From Argopecten irradians (lineage: Eukaryota; Mollusca; Bivalvia; Pectinida; Pectinidae): a DNA stretch of 64,000 nt. The DNA lies in contig NC_091135.1 in the NCBI RefSeq assembly GCF_041381155.1, forward strand, positions 69,049,418 through 69,113,417, written 5' to 3'. Shown one piece after another: positions 1-13,400 of the stretch (position 1 is its first letter; each line of letters opens with the position of its first letter). The notes under the pieces were generated by a model. The model saw only the letters and a program-made list of their open reading frames with translations. It was not told where the DNA came from and ran no database searches. The translations under genes and the position numbers were made by a program.

Positions 1-3000
1 AGGACATCTTCATAAGGCACTTGATATATAATGGTCAAACGGAACCTCAGCTTTTCAGAGTTGCTGGCCCTGACATGTGACCCTTGACCCCCCTTTAGTG
101 GCTATATATAGCCAATGTAGTTGGTTTAGGAGTAGCTCAACACCATGGTGTCCTGTAAAATATACAAAAACATACTGGTTACCATGGCAATATGATAATC
201 TTCAATCTTTTAGTGAATAACAATTCTTTCAGCCAAGAGATGAACTTATTAAATAATAACTTGTTTCGATAAAGCCCTCCCTTTACTGTTAGTAAGACAC
301 CAATTGACCATATGCATGAGCAGCACGTCAACCTTGAAGTGTGTGTACCCAATACACTGCCTTGTAAATGCTGATGTGGAATTTTGATCCAATGACTAGT
401 AATAAATATGTGAAACAGCTGTTGATCAGTTATATTCATATGTACTTAAGACTGTTACGATTAATGTCTACTATATAATGTCAGTAAAAAGGGACATCAT
501 CTTGTCTTCAAATAACACTAGCTCACACGCAAAGAAATAATTTCAACATTTTGTGGACAATTCTATAAATGTATTCCATTTACCAATTCTAAATTTTGTC
601 ATTTTCAGAGTAATATATTACATATTGATATTATATACAAATAAAAGCAATTAAAGCATTACTTTAAATAAACCATATACTTTTTTTTTTTTTTTTTTTT
701 TGTATTCCTTAATTCATTCTATTTGATTTATAAAATATGTTTTTGCCCAATAACATAAAAATAATTTTCTTAATAGATACATCAGTAGACAGTTTCATCT
801 TAATGATGATCTAATATCATACCTGTCAATGTTCTAATTTACAAAGGATAACTTACCACTTTGACCGTAGACAAGGTGTGTCCGCACACCCGAAAACCCA
901 GACAGAAAAGGAACTCTTAATCCAGAATTATTACTTCTAAACTATGATGCAATTTTATAAATAGCTCTGGTCATTTACAGTCCAGCAACCAAGCTCATGA
1001 TTTTACACTGACCATGACATTTAAAATCTGCCATTTGACCCTGAACTATTGTTAAGTGCACAGCAACTTTCTTGTCAACTTAATCTCATAAAACAAAATT
1101 TAGTTAGTTATTTATACACGATAATATGATTGTACCTTACTCAGAAAAGTGCACACAAATCATTTGTGTTTTCTAGTTTTCATGTATTACATTTTTATCT
1201 AATCGAACAGTCTGTTTACAAAGTTGTTACATTTATATCTAATCAAACAGTCTGTTTACAAAGTTGTATGTTAAGCCGACTAGTCTTTGAGTGGTCAAGT
1301 TTTTATCTGATGGCAAACTTCCAGATTAATGGCTGAACTTGACATGAAGAAAATACATTGTATAAATAATAACTACCACCCCCACGATCTCCAACACATG
1401 GTATTACAAAAGCTTGATAAAACCCATATATAGGTAAGATCTCACTTAATTGGTGTTGGTACCTATGAATGACCAAGTCACCAGGGCATTTAAAACCCAC
1501 ACAGCCCATTGAAAAAACCTAAAGTGGGTTAGTCAGTGAAAAACTAGGATCACATTCATCACTGTTCGCACACGTATATATTGTCAATAAATGGTTAAAC
1601 AGTAAAGGATAGTAACTCAAATATTTGTCAATCATGATCAGTTTTCACCTCCCGATGGCTCGGTAAAAATAATTATAATTACTGGGTCAAGATTTTATGT
1701 GATGATCAGATCATGACACATCGGGAATGTAGCTACTGACCTGGGTTCAAATAAAAACTTAACCTTATATGACCTATATATCTAATGTTGTCAAGCATTT
1801 AAGCATTAGTCTCAACATCTTTTGAGTTCATGAAGTCACAGCCAAAAAAATAACGAGACAAAAATTCTTCATCAGCGTGACGCATCTATGAAAAAGAATG
1901 TCCATCTCATTTTTGTTTAAGACTTCATTAACCCAAAAGATATTGAGAATAATTACTTATAATTTGATTTGAATACCTCAGTTATGCGGTCATCATCATC
2001 AGGCAATGATTTTCATGCTTTTACTTATATACATGTAATTTTACAATAAAACAAGTCGAATTGTGGCTCATTGATATCTCCTAGCCAATGATTCTGTTTG
2101 ACCAATGACTGAGTCGCTTTTAAAATTTCCCACAAAAATATTCATGTATGCAGACAGTGCTCGACTTAAGATTCCTTAATACTATTGGGGAAGCAAAAAT
2201 GACCTCAAAATTTCAAACAAATAGTGTAAAAGCTCAGATGAGTTTAGCACATAAAATCAAATTATTACCTGATTGATCGTCTTTGTCATTCTATAGAAAG
2301 ATGATTTGTAATGTACAGTAGATTTTTATATACTTGTTCTTCCTATACATGTTCAGCCTGGCATCACAACAAGTAAATTAATAAACACTGGTTTAAATAT
2401 ATTTTGCAAAAGATATTTAAATTTACAGGTTATTATTACAAATCTGAGACTTTTAAACCGCATTCCATAAATGGCTGAAAGTGTGGTATGTAGATAATTT
2501 AATTGGGGATAAATATATAGCCAAGGTCTGAATCGACTTTCTAAAAACCAAAGGTTTTTTTATCTTTGCTTTGAAAAGTGTAAAATCATTGTGAAATAAT
2601 GATATTATCTGAGTTTTAATTTGCTGTATTGTGACTCATTGTGTGTCAGCAACACAAGAACTCACATGACAGAGTAGGGTTTAAATAATTTAGAATTTAA
2701 ATATTACTGAAGCTGTAAAACAACTCAACTTTAGAATCGAACAAATTCACAGGTTAACATCTATTTATATATATGTTGTACAATAATTACAGGGAATAAG
2801 ACATTTCAATGCAAAATTCTGTCAAATCATACGTAAAAAAAAATAAAATGTTTCTTCAGTTCTCAAATTCCAAGCATGATAAAGCTAAATAAAAGCATTG
2901 TATGTTATCCTGTCTTTCATTCTATCTTGAAATGTCCAGAGATGTTTTCTCACCATTTCATGCATAGCAAAGCTGTTTGCATGATTTTGCAAAAATGAAA

Positions 3001-3346
3001 TTCAGCTAAAAATTATTCTGGAATGTCATGTCATGGATGAATTCATCCAGGATTAAAAAAAGGCCAGAATTTTTTCCGCCCAATTCTCTTTGGTACGTTA
3101 TAGCTAACACCTGTATGCTATTATAGCCTGTATTATCATGGCCTTGATGGTGGTAAAAATGGTGTAAAACCGATGTCTGTTATAGGATCAGCAGAGTATC
3201 ACTTTATAATGTAATGTCATCATGATGTTGCAGAAATCTACCCCAAGTCTACCTGGTTATAATTAGCATTACATACCTTATTCAAGTTGTTACAAGTAAA
3301 CTTATCCTGGAGTGCAACATATATATAAAATTCCATTGATTTAATT
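1..3346. other. AT-rich non-coding stretch
   Basis: No convincing coding exon is seen on either strand. It contains a run of 21 T at 681-701 and two tandem copies of a 40-bp segment at 1187-1226 and 1227-1266 that share the core acagtctgtttacaaagttg. The short open frames here lack splice context and protein-like composition. Confidence 0.6.
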
Positions 3347-4465
3347 GTTTTCTACCATAGACCATTATGTGTAATACTTTACCATCATGATGGATTGAGT
3401 TAATCGTTTTCTACCATAGACCATTATGTGTAATACTTAACGATGATGATTGATTGAGTTAATCGTTTTCTACCATAGACCATTATGTGTGTAATACTTT
3501 ACGATGATGATTGATTGTTTTCTACCATAGACCATTATATGTAATACTGTACGATGATGATTGATTGAGTTAAAAGTTTTCTACCATAGACCATTATGTG
3601 TGTAATACTTTACGATGATGATTGATTGTTTTCTACCATAGACCATTATGTGTAATACTTTACAATGATGATTGATTGAGTTAAAAGTTTTCTACAATAG
3701 ACCATTATGTGTAATACTTTACAATGATGATTGATTGAGTTAATCGTTTTCTACCATAGACCATTATGTGTAATACTTTACAATGATGATTGATTGAGTT
3801 AATCGTTTTCTACCATAGACCATTATGTGTAATACTTTACGATGATGATTGATTGTTTTCTACCATAGACCATTATGTGTAATACTTTACGATGATGATT
3901 GATTGTTTTCTACCATAGACCATTATGTGTAATACTTTACGATGATGATTGATTGAGTTAATCGTTTTCTACCATAGATCATTATGTGTAATACTTTACA
4001 ATAATGATTGATTGAGTTAATCGTTTTCTACCATAGACCATTATGTGTAATACTTTACGATGATGATTGATTGTTTTCTACCATAGACCATTATGTGTAA
4101 TACTTTACAATAATGATTGATTGAGTTAATCGTTTTCTACCATAGACCATTATGTGTAATACTTTACCATCATGATGGATTGAGTTAATCGTTTTCTACC
4201 ATAGACCATTATGTGTAATACTTTACGATGATGATTGATTGAGTTAATCGTTTTCTACCATAGACCATTATGTGTAATACTTAACGATGATGATTGATTG
4301 AGTTAATCGTTTTCTACCATAGACCATTATGTGTAATACTTTACGATGATGATTGATTGTTTTCTACCATAGACCATTTTGTGTAATACTTTACGATGAT
4401 GATTGATTGAGTTAATCGTTTTCTACCTTAGACCATTATGTGTAATACTTACGATGATGATTGAT
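3347..4465. repeat. 59/50-bp minisatellite
   Basis: About 20 tandem copies of a unit containing ctaccatagaccattatgtg. Two unit lengths alternate: a 59-bp form carrying the extra segment gagttaatc, and a 50-bp form that lacks it. Copies are highly alike with scattered substitutions (for example gatgatgat versus caataatgat), which suggests recent expansion. The unit contains stops in several frames, so no coding role is supported. Confidence 0.95.
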
Positions 4466-5631
4466 GAATGAATACTGGACATACGGTATGAACTTCAAAA
4501 TAATTTTAATAAAATTGAAAAGATAACTTTTTTTCAGCTACAGTTAGTTTGCTTCATGACAAAGCATTTTAAGGCAGACTTTACCAATCAATTCAGTTAT
4601 TCATTGATACAGTATTTCATGAAAACTTTTTATTTTTTGGAGCATATATTTTTTTGGGGTAAAAGAAACTTGTTGAGATGGAATGTAGATACTGTCCTTT
4701 ACTGAGTATATTAATTTGTAGGATATATATCTCTATAATCTGCTTGTGTTTCCAGAGTTCCAAATTGTCAAACCCTATCTACCTATAGTATATGAGCATT
4801 TTTCTTCAAACTATGGACTGGGTACTGTTTCTAGATTATTATAGACCTTAGAAATAAATTTAAAAATGCAAATTGTATGTGCACTTGAATTTTATACATT
4901 TTTATACTGTGTCAATCTAATGGAAATTCAATGATCATTATCTACTCTGTATGAACAAAGTTTCATACAAAGAAATTTGGCATCTCTGAATTTATTTCAG
5001 AAGAGTTTACAGAGTAGATAATGAACATCAAATCTTAATAAATTGGATGCTATATGACAATGGTTCTATTGACAATTTATTTAAATTTAAATTTACGGCA
5101 AGACACAAGCATTTACACAACAAATTTCCCTCACAAGTACCACGCTCTTGGAATTAGTTTTTGCTGGCTGCCTGTACTCAATAAATGATGAAACAATTCT
5201 TTCTAATAAAAATGTGTGTAATGATTTGATTACTAACAGTGTATTATGGTACTCTAGCTAACAGACCGAAGCCAGGTAGACCAGGTAGTAGGTAGATAAA
5301 TATGGTATGTACTATGTAAATGGATGATAGTAACCCCTGGAGTATCGAGGATGATGCCATAGAAATAATACTTAAAGAAATTCATTATTTAAGCTAATAA
5401 ATATTCTAAACCATTTTTTGACTTTACAGTATAAAATATGATTCTTTATATTATTACTTAACAGTACACAAACTTTCCGGAGCAAAACATAAACAAAAGG
5501 TTTCTACCTTTCCAGAGCAAAACATAAGGTTTCATAACAAGTTTGGCGCCCACCAAATAATGATCTACGTCTGACAATGGAGAGAGGGATCTTTTCTCTG
5601 CTTTTAAAACTTTGACTACATATTACATATG
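4466..5631. other. AT-rich non-coding stretch with a solo MITE end
   Basis: No gene seen. At 5334-5352 the sequence cccctggagtatcgaggatg matches the terminal repeat of the palindromic MITEs at 16048 and 50961, so a broken copy of that family probably lies here. No matching opposite end was found nearby. Confidence 0.5.
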
Positions 5632-6021
5632 AAATTTCAGAAAGATTCCTGCGCAACTTTCTGAGATACATAGCAGTAAAAAACTTCAAGTATCAAAATC
5701 CAAGATGGCTATATGTTGGCCATCTTATTGACCGATTGGTCTCAAAATGCAAAATGCACAACTAGGCTCATAGATGAACCTACAAATAAAAATATTTGAG
5801 ATAGATCACTTTAGTAATTCCTGAGAAATAGCTATAACAAATTTCAACTATCACATTCCAAGATGGCGACCTGTCGGCCATCTTGAAAACCGATCAGTCC
5901 CAAAATGCAATATGCACTGTGAGCCACAACTCGGGTCTTATGGGAACCTGCACGTGAAATTTGAGACAGATACCTTCAGTAAGTTTAGTACTTTCTGAGA
6001 AATAATGGTAACAAACTTCAA
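5632..6021. repeat. Tandem dispersed repeat, about 165-bp unit, two copies plus a partial
   Basis: Two diverged copies in tandem, preceded by a partial unit. Each holds a short palindrome (ccaagatggc ... ggccatctt at about 5700-5727 and 5860-5887), then cgat-agtcccaaaatgcaa-like sequence, and ends near ctgagaaatagctataacaaa. The pattern looks like a common dispersed repeat of bivalve genomes, from memory of similar sequences. No coding capacity is seen. Confidence 0.7.
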
Positions 6022-6739
6022 TTGATTATATAGTCAGATATCTTATTCATATAATGTGCATACCGTAAATTGCAGAATTTTAGTCTTGATACCAAGATAT
6101 CTTCATTGCTTGTCTTAATTAAGATATATTTGTTAGATATATTTTGTATATTAACCACACACAATCCACTGCCATCCAGGTCAACAAGGCCAATATTTTA
6201 GACAAAGCACCATGACCATAAATATTGATTGTCTGCCCCTAATCATTTACTACGAATAGGCTACATGGAAGTTGCAACCGTTTAAAATAACAATGCTGGT
6301 TAAAATAATCTTTGTCTGCATTTTGTCATAAGACATAGACCTATTAGGCCTATGCCTACTTGTATTTGTACGCTTACATAAGTACTCGCACGTGACGGCA
6401 ACAAAACTGCACTGATGAAAGTTCTTGAAGCAGCTGGGGGCTCAACGGGGAGGGAGTGTTCTGGTTTCTCACCTCGACTGTTTATATTTCTCACTTGCTC
6501 TATCTTACATACAATACAAATTAGATCCGATTCCAGGAAGTCTTAATTAATTTTAGATGAAAGCATACGGTAGTAACATACATTAATATAAGTCTCGTGA
6601 GGAAAGCTTCGAGTTCAAAACCTTTACACACGTGAACCCGGCATGTCACGCTCAAATGCTCACGCATGTAAATTGACGGAACAGCGATGTTTCTGGAAAT
6701 ATAGTATATAAGTTAAATTAAAATATGTTTTAAACCTAC
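6022..6739. other. Non-coding stretch, probable intron of a minus-strand gene
   Basis: If the exon at 6740-6808 is real, this region lies downstream of its donor on the minus strand and would be intron. Base composition becomes richer in CG between about 6360 and 6900. A 64-codon minus frame at 6300-6494 has no clear splice sites and is not called. Confidence 0.35.
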
Positions 6740-6808
6740 CCTAGAAGCGATGTCCATACAGTTAGGATATCTCTCCGTCAGGTGTGTAGAGAAACCGGCA
6801 AACAACAT
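6740..6808 (-). CDS. Possible first coding exon of an unrecognised gene
   Basis: On the minus strand an ATG at 6808 with a purine at -3 opens 23 codons beginning MLFAGFSTHLTERYPNC and ending in AGG followed by gtaggt, an acceptable splice donor at 6739. The residue mix is protein-like, unlike nearby noise. The same frame stays open for about 18 codons upstream of the ATG before a stop, so the true start could differ. No downstream exon was identified towards position 1, and the protein family is not recognised. It could be a chance frame. Surrounding CG enrichment is compatible with a promoter or first exon. Confidence 0.35.
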
Positions 6809-8083
6809 AGCGGTTTTCTCGTAGTACCTCTGTTTATCTCGCGGGCGATCGTATGGATTTTAAGTAGGTTATGAAATCCTCAATTCTGATTGGTTCACAG
6901 GGACACGGCGGTGCGCTCGTACGAAGGAATGTCCATTTGTTCGAGTGCATCATCTTAGGTCTATTAATAAACATTAACGTTTTATGTGACGTAAACTTCA
7001 ACTTTGTGAAATTGTGTGCGCATTTGCAACTAAAATGACATTTCAACTTATATTAGCCCCAATTTGATGACGATTAATAAAACCCAAACCGACGACACGT
7101 GTGACTTATGATTAGGCCGAGATTCAGCAGGTTAATTTCATATAAGACGACATCGTCCTCTTGAAGTAGTTTCATACAAACACAGGTAATTAACAATTTA
7201 CACATAAAACAAAAAACCCGGAAGCACACCATAACATGCATGATATGCGACGTATCAAGGCATGGAGTAGGTTTTGAAAAAAAAAAAATATTTTTAAAGC
7301 ATTTAATCACACGAAAGTAAAAATATTGCACACATGTCAGAATAATGATGGCGTATTTCAAATTTAAAATAGTACCGGCATTATGGGCATCCCATCGACT
7401 TCTTGCTCACTTCTTCCTTGCTTGTAAACAAAGTTACGTTGACCAGGGAATAAAAATATAATTTCGAACGCTAAATAACTTTAAATAAGGTCGCACTATA
7501 CATTCGTCTATAGTTCAGTTGTTCATCATCCGTCCTGTTTTGGTCGTACCGTTAAATACCCTTGATATAAGGTTGTAAATTATACATAAGTTTTTTGCTA
7601 CTACTGAACATGAACGAATCCGGGAGAGGCTGTCATTAGATGTCCATAGCTGAGTTCGGCTTTAAACAATTAGCACCTAACACACACTATAGATATCTAC
7701 ATACTAGTAGATCAAGCATAGGTCGCTATTTGATATGGCGGTCTCGGCGTATCAATGTATATTTGATTTATTATTATAATAAATTATTATTTAGAAGAAA
7801 CCAGAAGTATTGTGATTCATTGACAGCGCAATATTTAAAGCTATAATATTCAGTGTAGATTGGCGTATACACATTTGTTATAATTTAATTAATGTAGCTT
7901 TCTTAATTTCAAAAGGTGAATACATGTACATGATTATAGTGATAATAAAAGAACTCGTATACGTAGGTAAAGTTAATTAATAATTATTCGTACCCGGACA
8001 TACACTTATTACTTCTGAATCATCTTAATATCCAAAACGGAATCTTCAGGCTAAGTTTCACTAGTTCTAGCCAAATGGAACAG
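6809..8083. other. Non-coding stretch
   Basis: No supported gene. If the minus-strand exon at 6740-6808 is real, its promoter and 5' untranslated region would fall at the left end of this stretch. No TATA box in a suitable place stood out. Confidence 0.4.
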
Positions 8084-8306
8084 GGGGAGAACTCTCTCTT
8101 TTTCTTTTTTTTTCTTCCACTTTCTCTCGATGTCTTTCCCTTCTTACCCTCTCTCGTTTTGTCTTTTTTCCCTTTCCCCCTCTCGTTTTATGTATTTCTC
8201 TCTACTTTTTGTATTTTCTCTCCACCCCCTCTCTCTTACTACGGTGCTCTTTACTCTCACTCCCCTCCTCTCTATCTCGATTCTCCTCTCTTTCTCTCTA
8301 TCTCTG
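8084..8306. repeat. Polypyrimidine tract (CT-rich simple repeat)
   Basis: About 220 bp almost wholly C and T on the plus strand, with many ctctct and tttctc runs. Long open frames on both strands here result from the biased composition. Confidence 0.9.
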
Positions 8307-9696
8307 TCTGAAACAATTCCTGTTAGAAACAATGAGACTTGTTATTGTTAAAGATATATAAAAGATACACATAAGCTATATACCATTGTCGCATTGGGAC
8401 CATATATTCATAGAGAATGACCTTAGTCCTGAGTGCTAAGGAAAAAAAGTTCTAGCCAAATGGTTGGCATTTCTTAGGACTACGTGTGATGGTTTGATAT
8501 GTATAATTGGGGATAATTTGATATTTGACACTTATCACATTATTCTATTCAAGATACAATCCGTGTTGTCTTTGTCTTGTAAATATGGATGAACATGTTC
8601 AAGTCTAATTTCGTCCTGCAACATGACCATGTTAAAGACTCATTTATTTGCTTCCTTATTACACAAATTTTACCATCATTAGTGAACACCAAGGACGTAT
8701 ATGAGATTATAAATCCTTGGTGAACACGGAGAGAATGTAAGGTGTGGTTTTGTTTCCAAAGTGTTCATATTAATATATATATAAATCATATATATAAATA
8801 CTTTATAGAAATCCGTTCTTAATGACAAAGAAGATAATCACATTTGTATAGAACACGGATCTGGGTCAGTGACGTGTATATTACATTTCTTACGGTCGAT
8901 GTGCGCTCTGTAATGACGAATAACTCACCGACTTATTTACATTTTGTATACCCAATCTTTAACGGGTGAATTTGTAGACTGTACTTTGAATGCATTCATA
9001 ACTTAGCATACTTAAAATGCCAAAATTACGATATTGTGTATTAAACTACTAAAGAGGTGACTATATAGGCTGTACTATAAATACTTACCCGAGTAATTAA
9101 ATAATCAAGGGGTGAATAATTAGACTGCATTAAAAACTTGCAGACAGACTAAGGATACAATCGAATACACACAAGGCCTTCTAGTTACTCAAGTTGATAC
9201 TTGGTATACTGAACACATTTGTACCATCAAATTTAGAAATAGTCGGACGTATATGTGTTCTTAATGAAAATGTTGTCAATGCCTGCTGGTGAATCCGATC
9301 AATAGACAACTGACTAATATAAGTTCGTGTGTCCGATAAGAGAGAATAAATGCATACATTATTAATGATGACGGGAACCTTTACTGATAGCGTCATTACG
9401 TAATATGCTCTTGATAAAAACACTTTCAATTCGACTTTCTTTTGAAAACTAACCATATACTTTCTGTTCAGGTACCGGTGTAGAAATCTAGCGCGAAGAA
9501 TGTCTAAAACTGCAATGAAACTGCAATCGAGAAAAAGGTTCTAACAGTTATACATCTTGGAATGTTCTTAAAATTTCCTTTCTATATCCGTCATCGTAAA
9601 CCTGAAAAGGATCGTTATGGAATTAGAGAAGCATTGTTGTGAAAAACATAATAGATACACTATCAAAGGTAAAAGTAAATTGAAATTCAATAATTT
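8307..9696. other. AT-rich non-coding stretch
   Basis: Nothing recognisable was found: no splice-flanked coding exon, no terminal repeats and no tandem array. Confidence 0.5.
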
Positions 9697-9930
9697 ATTA
9701 TTAGTTTAACGTCCTGATACAGCCAGTACCATGTAAGGACGTGCCAGGTTTGTTGGTGAAGGAAATATGGAGTACCCGGAAAAAAAACCACCAGCCAGCG
9801 GTCAGTACCTGGCAACTGCCCCACATTAGAACGAATATACGTACCCGGCCTACTATACCTTTCGGCCGGGTACGAATTGGTCCCTGTGTGTCGTAGTGGA
9901 GCACTGCCTCCGAAAATCACTCGGGCACAG
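9697..9930 (-). mobile_element. tRNA-derived SINE
   Basis: Read on the minus strand it starts with a degenerate tRNA-like head: box A-like tgcccgagtga (9917-9927) and box B-like caattcgtaccc (about 9868-9879). Then come gtggggcagttgcc, a central part with ggtactgaccg and ccgggtactcc, and a 3' part with cctggcacgtcctta and aggacgttaaac, ending in an AT-rich tail. This body matches a SINE type I recall as abundant in bivalves. The head is decayed, so transcription by Pol III is unlikely. Confidence 0.8.
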
Positions 9931-9935
9931 TTTTC

Positions 9936-10334
9936 TATACTTTTTTGTCGGTTTTCGATTATCTTATGCGTATACATGCATTTATATATTATTTTTGTCC
10001 AAACCAAACATAACTACCATTCTTTATATCTACCGTACCGTTCACAAGACGTTAAATTCACAATTTGTGGACTTGCCGTATAAATTCCCTTCAGAAAGAC
10101 CTTCATATGTATTTTGTAAAAAAAAATAATGCCTCAATGAGAATTTGATATTTTATGTGGTTCAGTTATATTGCCGAGTAGTTAAGCAATATCAAACAAG
10201 TACGATATAATGCAAACAGACGTTTTATAATGGTTTGCATAATCATTACTTTGCTCCATTAGCAGTAATAGGCACCAATTGTAGCTCTAAAGACGACATC
10301 ATTTTCTGTCCAAAAGTCTTTTGAGCTACAATAT
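9936..10334. other. Spacer between two SINE pieces
   Basis: AT-rich sequence between two SINE pieces of the same orientation. Nothing else was recognised. Confidence 0.4.
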
Positions 10335-10427
10335 TGCAGCTACCCCACATGGGATTCGAACTCGTGACGCAGAGGTGAAGGGTTTGTGATATGTCGAGAC
10401 ATCTTAACCACTCTGCCACCGCGGCCC
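10335..10427 (-). mobile_element. SINE tRNA-like head
   Basis: Minus-strand sequence with a good box A (tggcagagtgg, 10408-10418) and box B (gagttcgaatccc), followed by atgtggggtagctgc, the same junction as in the SINE at 9697-9930. The body after it differs. The 5' end (gggccgc) does not pair with the sequence after box B, so this is not a functional tRNA gene. It reads as a SINE that lost or exchanged its 3' body. Confidence 0.75.
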
Positions 10428-13400
10428 AAAATTCAATATGTAAAACCACAAACGATGGAAATTAAAGGAGAGGAAGCCAGGAAACAAACTCACCAACAAT
10501 GTTTGTATTCTATATTTCGCTGAAGAGAATGAAGAAAGTAAGCTAGTAAGCTAGCAATGTCTATGATATGAACTTTCATGTAACCGAGACCAGTGAGTTC
10601 ACTGTTCTGAATCTCCGGGTGGATGGTCTAGGACATCACAAAAAGGCCAGAGACATTTAACCTCGACAAGGATAGAAAAAATGTTAAAGTGGGCAGTTTT
10701 GATACTAAGGAATCGTTTAAATCTTTTGAAGTGATTCAACGCACACATATAAAATGAATGTCAAAGAAAGCCCTTTCTTCGCATATCGCTTCAAATCATT
10801 GCGCAGCAAGTCACCGATAAGTCACATTCTAATTCATAGAGTACAGTTGTATTTGATAATTTATAGACCTTCGTCAGATTTTAAAACTGAAATGCTTAAA
10901 TATTGAGACTCTAAACAGCTCTCACACAGTTTTGGAAAGCTGACATCAGCATATACGTATTTGTTAATATTCTTAACATAATAGTACTCTATATCGGGGT
11001 TTCATCAGTTCTCTTTATTGTTAAAGACGACCAGATCAAATGTCCTATAAGTGAATGCGGCGGGTCATTGACCGTGAACGAACAACGTCATCACACTTTT
11101 AACGCGACGATCTTGACAGGTTTAAATAACAACTTTTTAGAAAAAAAATTCTTCGCTAGATACATGTACATCATGGTTTCTCAATAGGACATGATAGATA
11201 TGTTACTATCACGTGAGTTAGATACAATACCCAAACAGTGCATCTGCCTGTACTGTCCTTTTCCAGTATACAAATTCTGCTTCGAAAAACCAAATAAAGA
11301 CACATTCAGAAGCATCCTTAGAGGTTAAAGCTATTTATTTCGCTATTTATCATTTGGATTATAATTGGTGAAAGACCAACAAACATTGCCCCACACATTC
11401 GATAGACCACTGTCAGGTATAGACTGGCCACCAGACCCTAAGTTGTTGATAAGACTTTCTCAGAAGAGTTTTGCAAGATTATCTCCCCCTAGTTTTAAAC
11501 TTAGGAATCAGACATGTAGAAGAGACAAAAATAACCAAGCCAAATTTTAGTGATTTTTTTTTTGCTGGTGGCCAGTCTTTGTCCGGTATAACAATATACA
11601 CCAGTATCCCACACAGCATTCCTTCATCTTGACTCTGGTGATTTTCCAAAGATAACCGGAAACAACAAAACCGACCGTTGAAAACAATTTAACAAAGTGA
11701 TAATGACACGAATGGCATTTTTTTAAAAGAACTTTTTTGATAAACATTTAGATAGATTAATTGCCGTTTTATATTGTTATTTTAAATGTTATATGGATGA
11801 ACTACATACATAATTCTATAATAATCAATGCTGTCCATCTTTAGCTAATCAAAAATTAACTTTTCATAAATGTATAACTATTTACTTGTAAGGTTATAAG
11901 TTGAGTAAACATTGAAATCTTTTTAGAATTTCGAAATAACTAGATAACACATGAATACCAACATATCCTTTTAACCGTGTCCAACATTTGATGTGACACG
12001 AGACCTCCATATGTACTTGACGTTAACCCGGCAACTTAATGGTCCACCAGTCAAGTTCATCGAGTTCAACATATTTTTTACGATACTTTAAGTATAAAAT
12101 AATTTTAAAATCTCTCGCTCTCTCTTTCTTAGTTGACATGTGAAATATACAGTGATGACCTTGACCTTGTACGATTATCTTATATATTTGATAACATTGA
12201 TTATGATATTAAAATATAAGAGTTATTGACCTTGATATTGAAATACATATGGTGAGGACATTTTTGAGATGCGGATAGAGTGAAGTGTTAGTGTGCAAAG
12301 CTGTAACTGTAGTGATGCTGTTTATTGGGTGTGATAGTGGTAATCAAACATAATTTGCTACTGTTGGATATGATGATTATTGAATGACGTTGTATATTGA
12401 GTGCGTATATGTATGATGATGATGATTGAGTGAATGAAGATTATGATGATGATAATGATGAAGATGATGAATGATTTGTGTGCTGATGTCTAATGTAACT
12501 TTTACATATTGAAAATTTCTGAAAAATAAAAAAAGAATGAAAATTAAAAAAAAAAAAAAAAAAACAATTTTAAAATACTCTTACATCTTTATGTCATAGA
12601 TAAAGGATGAATCAGGCGATCAGCTTTATTTTCACATATTGCAATTAGGGAATTGAAAACATCAGAAACCGAAACTCAAACTCAAAATCTAATAATTATC
12701 ATGTTTATGCAATAAAGCATGGGTACTCCTTAGATACAAACTAAGTAGTATTAAGTGTCAAACAAGAGCGAGCGTTTTCTGCTCCATCGATGATACTTGC
12801 CAGAGTACATTGAATATAAATGAAACAGTATTTTGAACGGAAATACATAAAAAAAAAGCATCAAGAGAACCTGGTGTTTCGGGAGAATAAACGTTACTCT
12901 ATTCATCGAAGACACCGCCTGTTGTAATATCTACGTTAAAGTTGTATTTCTGATAATTTTCACTGTAACGATATATTGCTTAAACATTTGATATTTGAAC
13001 ATGCACATGTAACTTATTGATTAATCTCCCAAAAAGAATATGTAGGCCTATAAGAGCGCCGAAATCTAGGGATCATATATTCCTGGTTTTGAATACAGCG
13101 CCTTCAAACACCGCCACATTCCGAATCGTACCACGTGACTTATGTCCACACGTCCTGCACGTGGTGATCCAGGTAACTAGCGTAAGCGCACATGTGTTTA
13201 TTTACGTTTTCCTTCTGGCTAATATGAGCAAATCGTGCTGGTATATGTCCACAGAGCGAGTATTTGAAACATCTAACTCACACTTGCCGTAATTCAATAT
13301 TGTGTGTATCAAATATTGTAATGTGCATGCATTATTTTCTTTGTAAATCCGGTCTGCTGAGGTCGACCACATGTTTTGTTTATGAAAAAAATTGTTGACA

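Noticed and set aside
1303-1509. A 68-codon minus frame with Cys and Gly (MGCVGFKCPGD)
   Set aside because: Short, no splice sites or recognised domain; may be part of an unrecognised dispersed repeat.
8075-8351. Phe/Leu/Ser-rich plus frames and an Arg/Glu-rich minus frame
   Set aside because: They follow from a polypyrimidine tract; no exon signals.
10335-10427. A tRNA gene on the minus strand
   Set aside because: Boxes A and B are good but the acceptor stem does not pair, and the sequence continues as a SINE.
12412-12564. A processed pseudogene ending in poly(A)
   Set aside because: There are an aataaa and 19 A, but no recognisable coding body or target duplication upstream.
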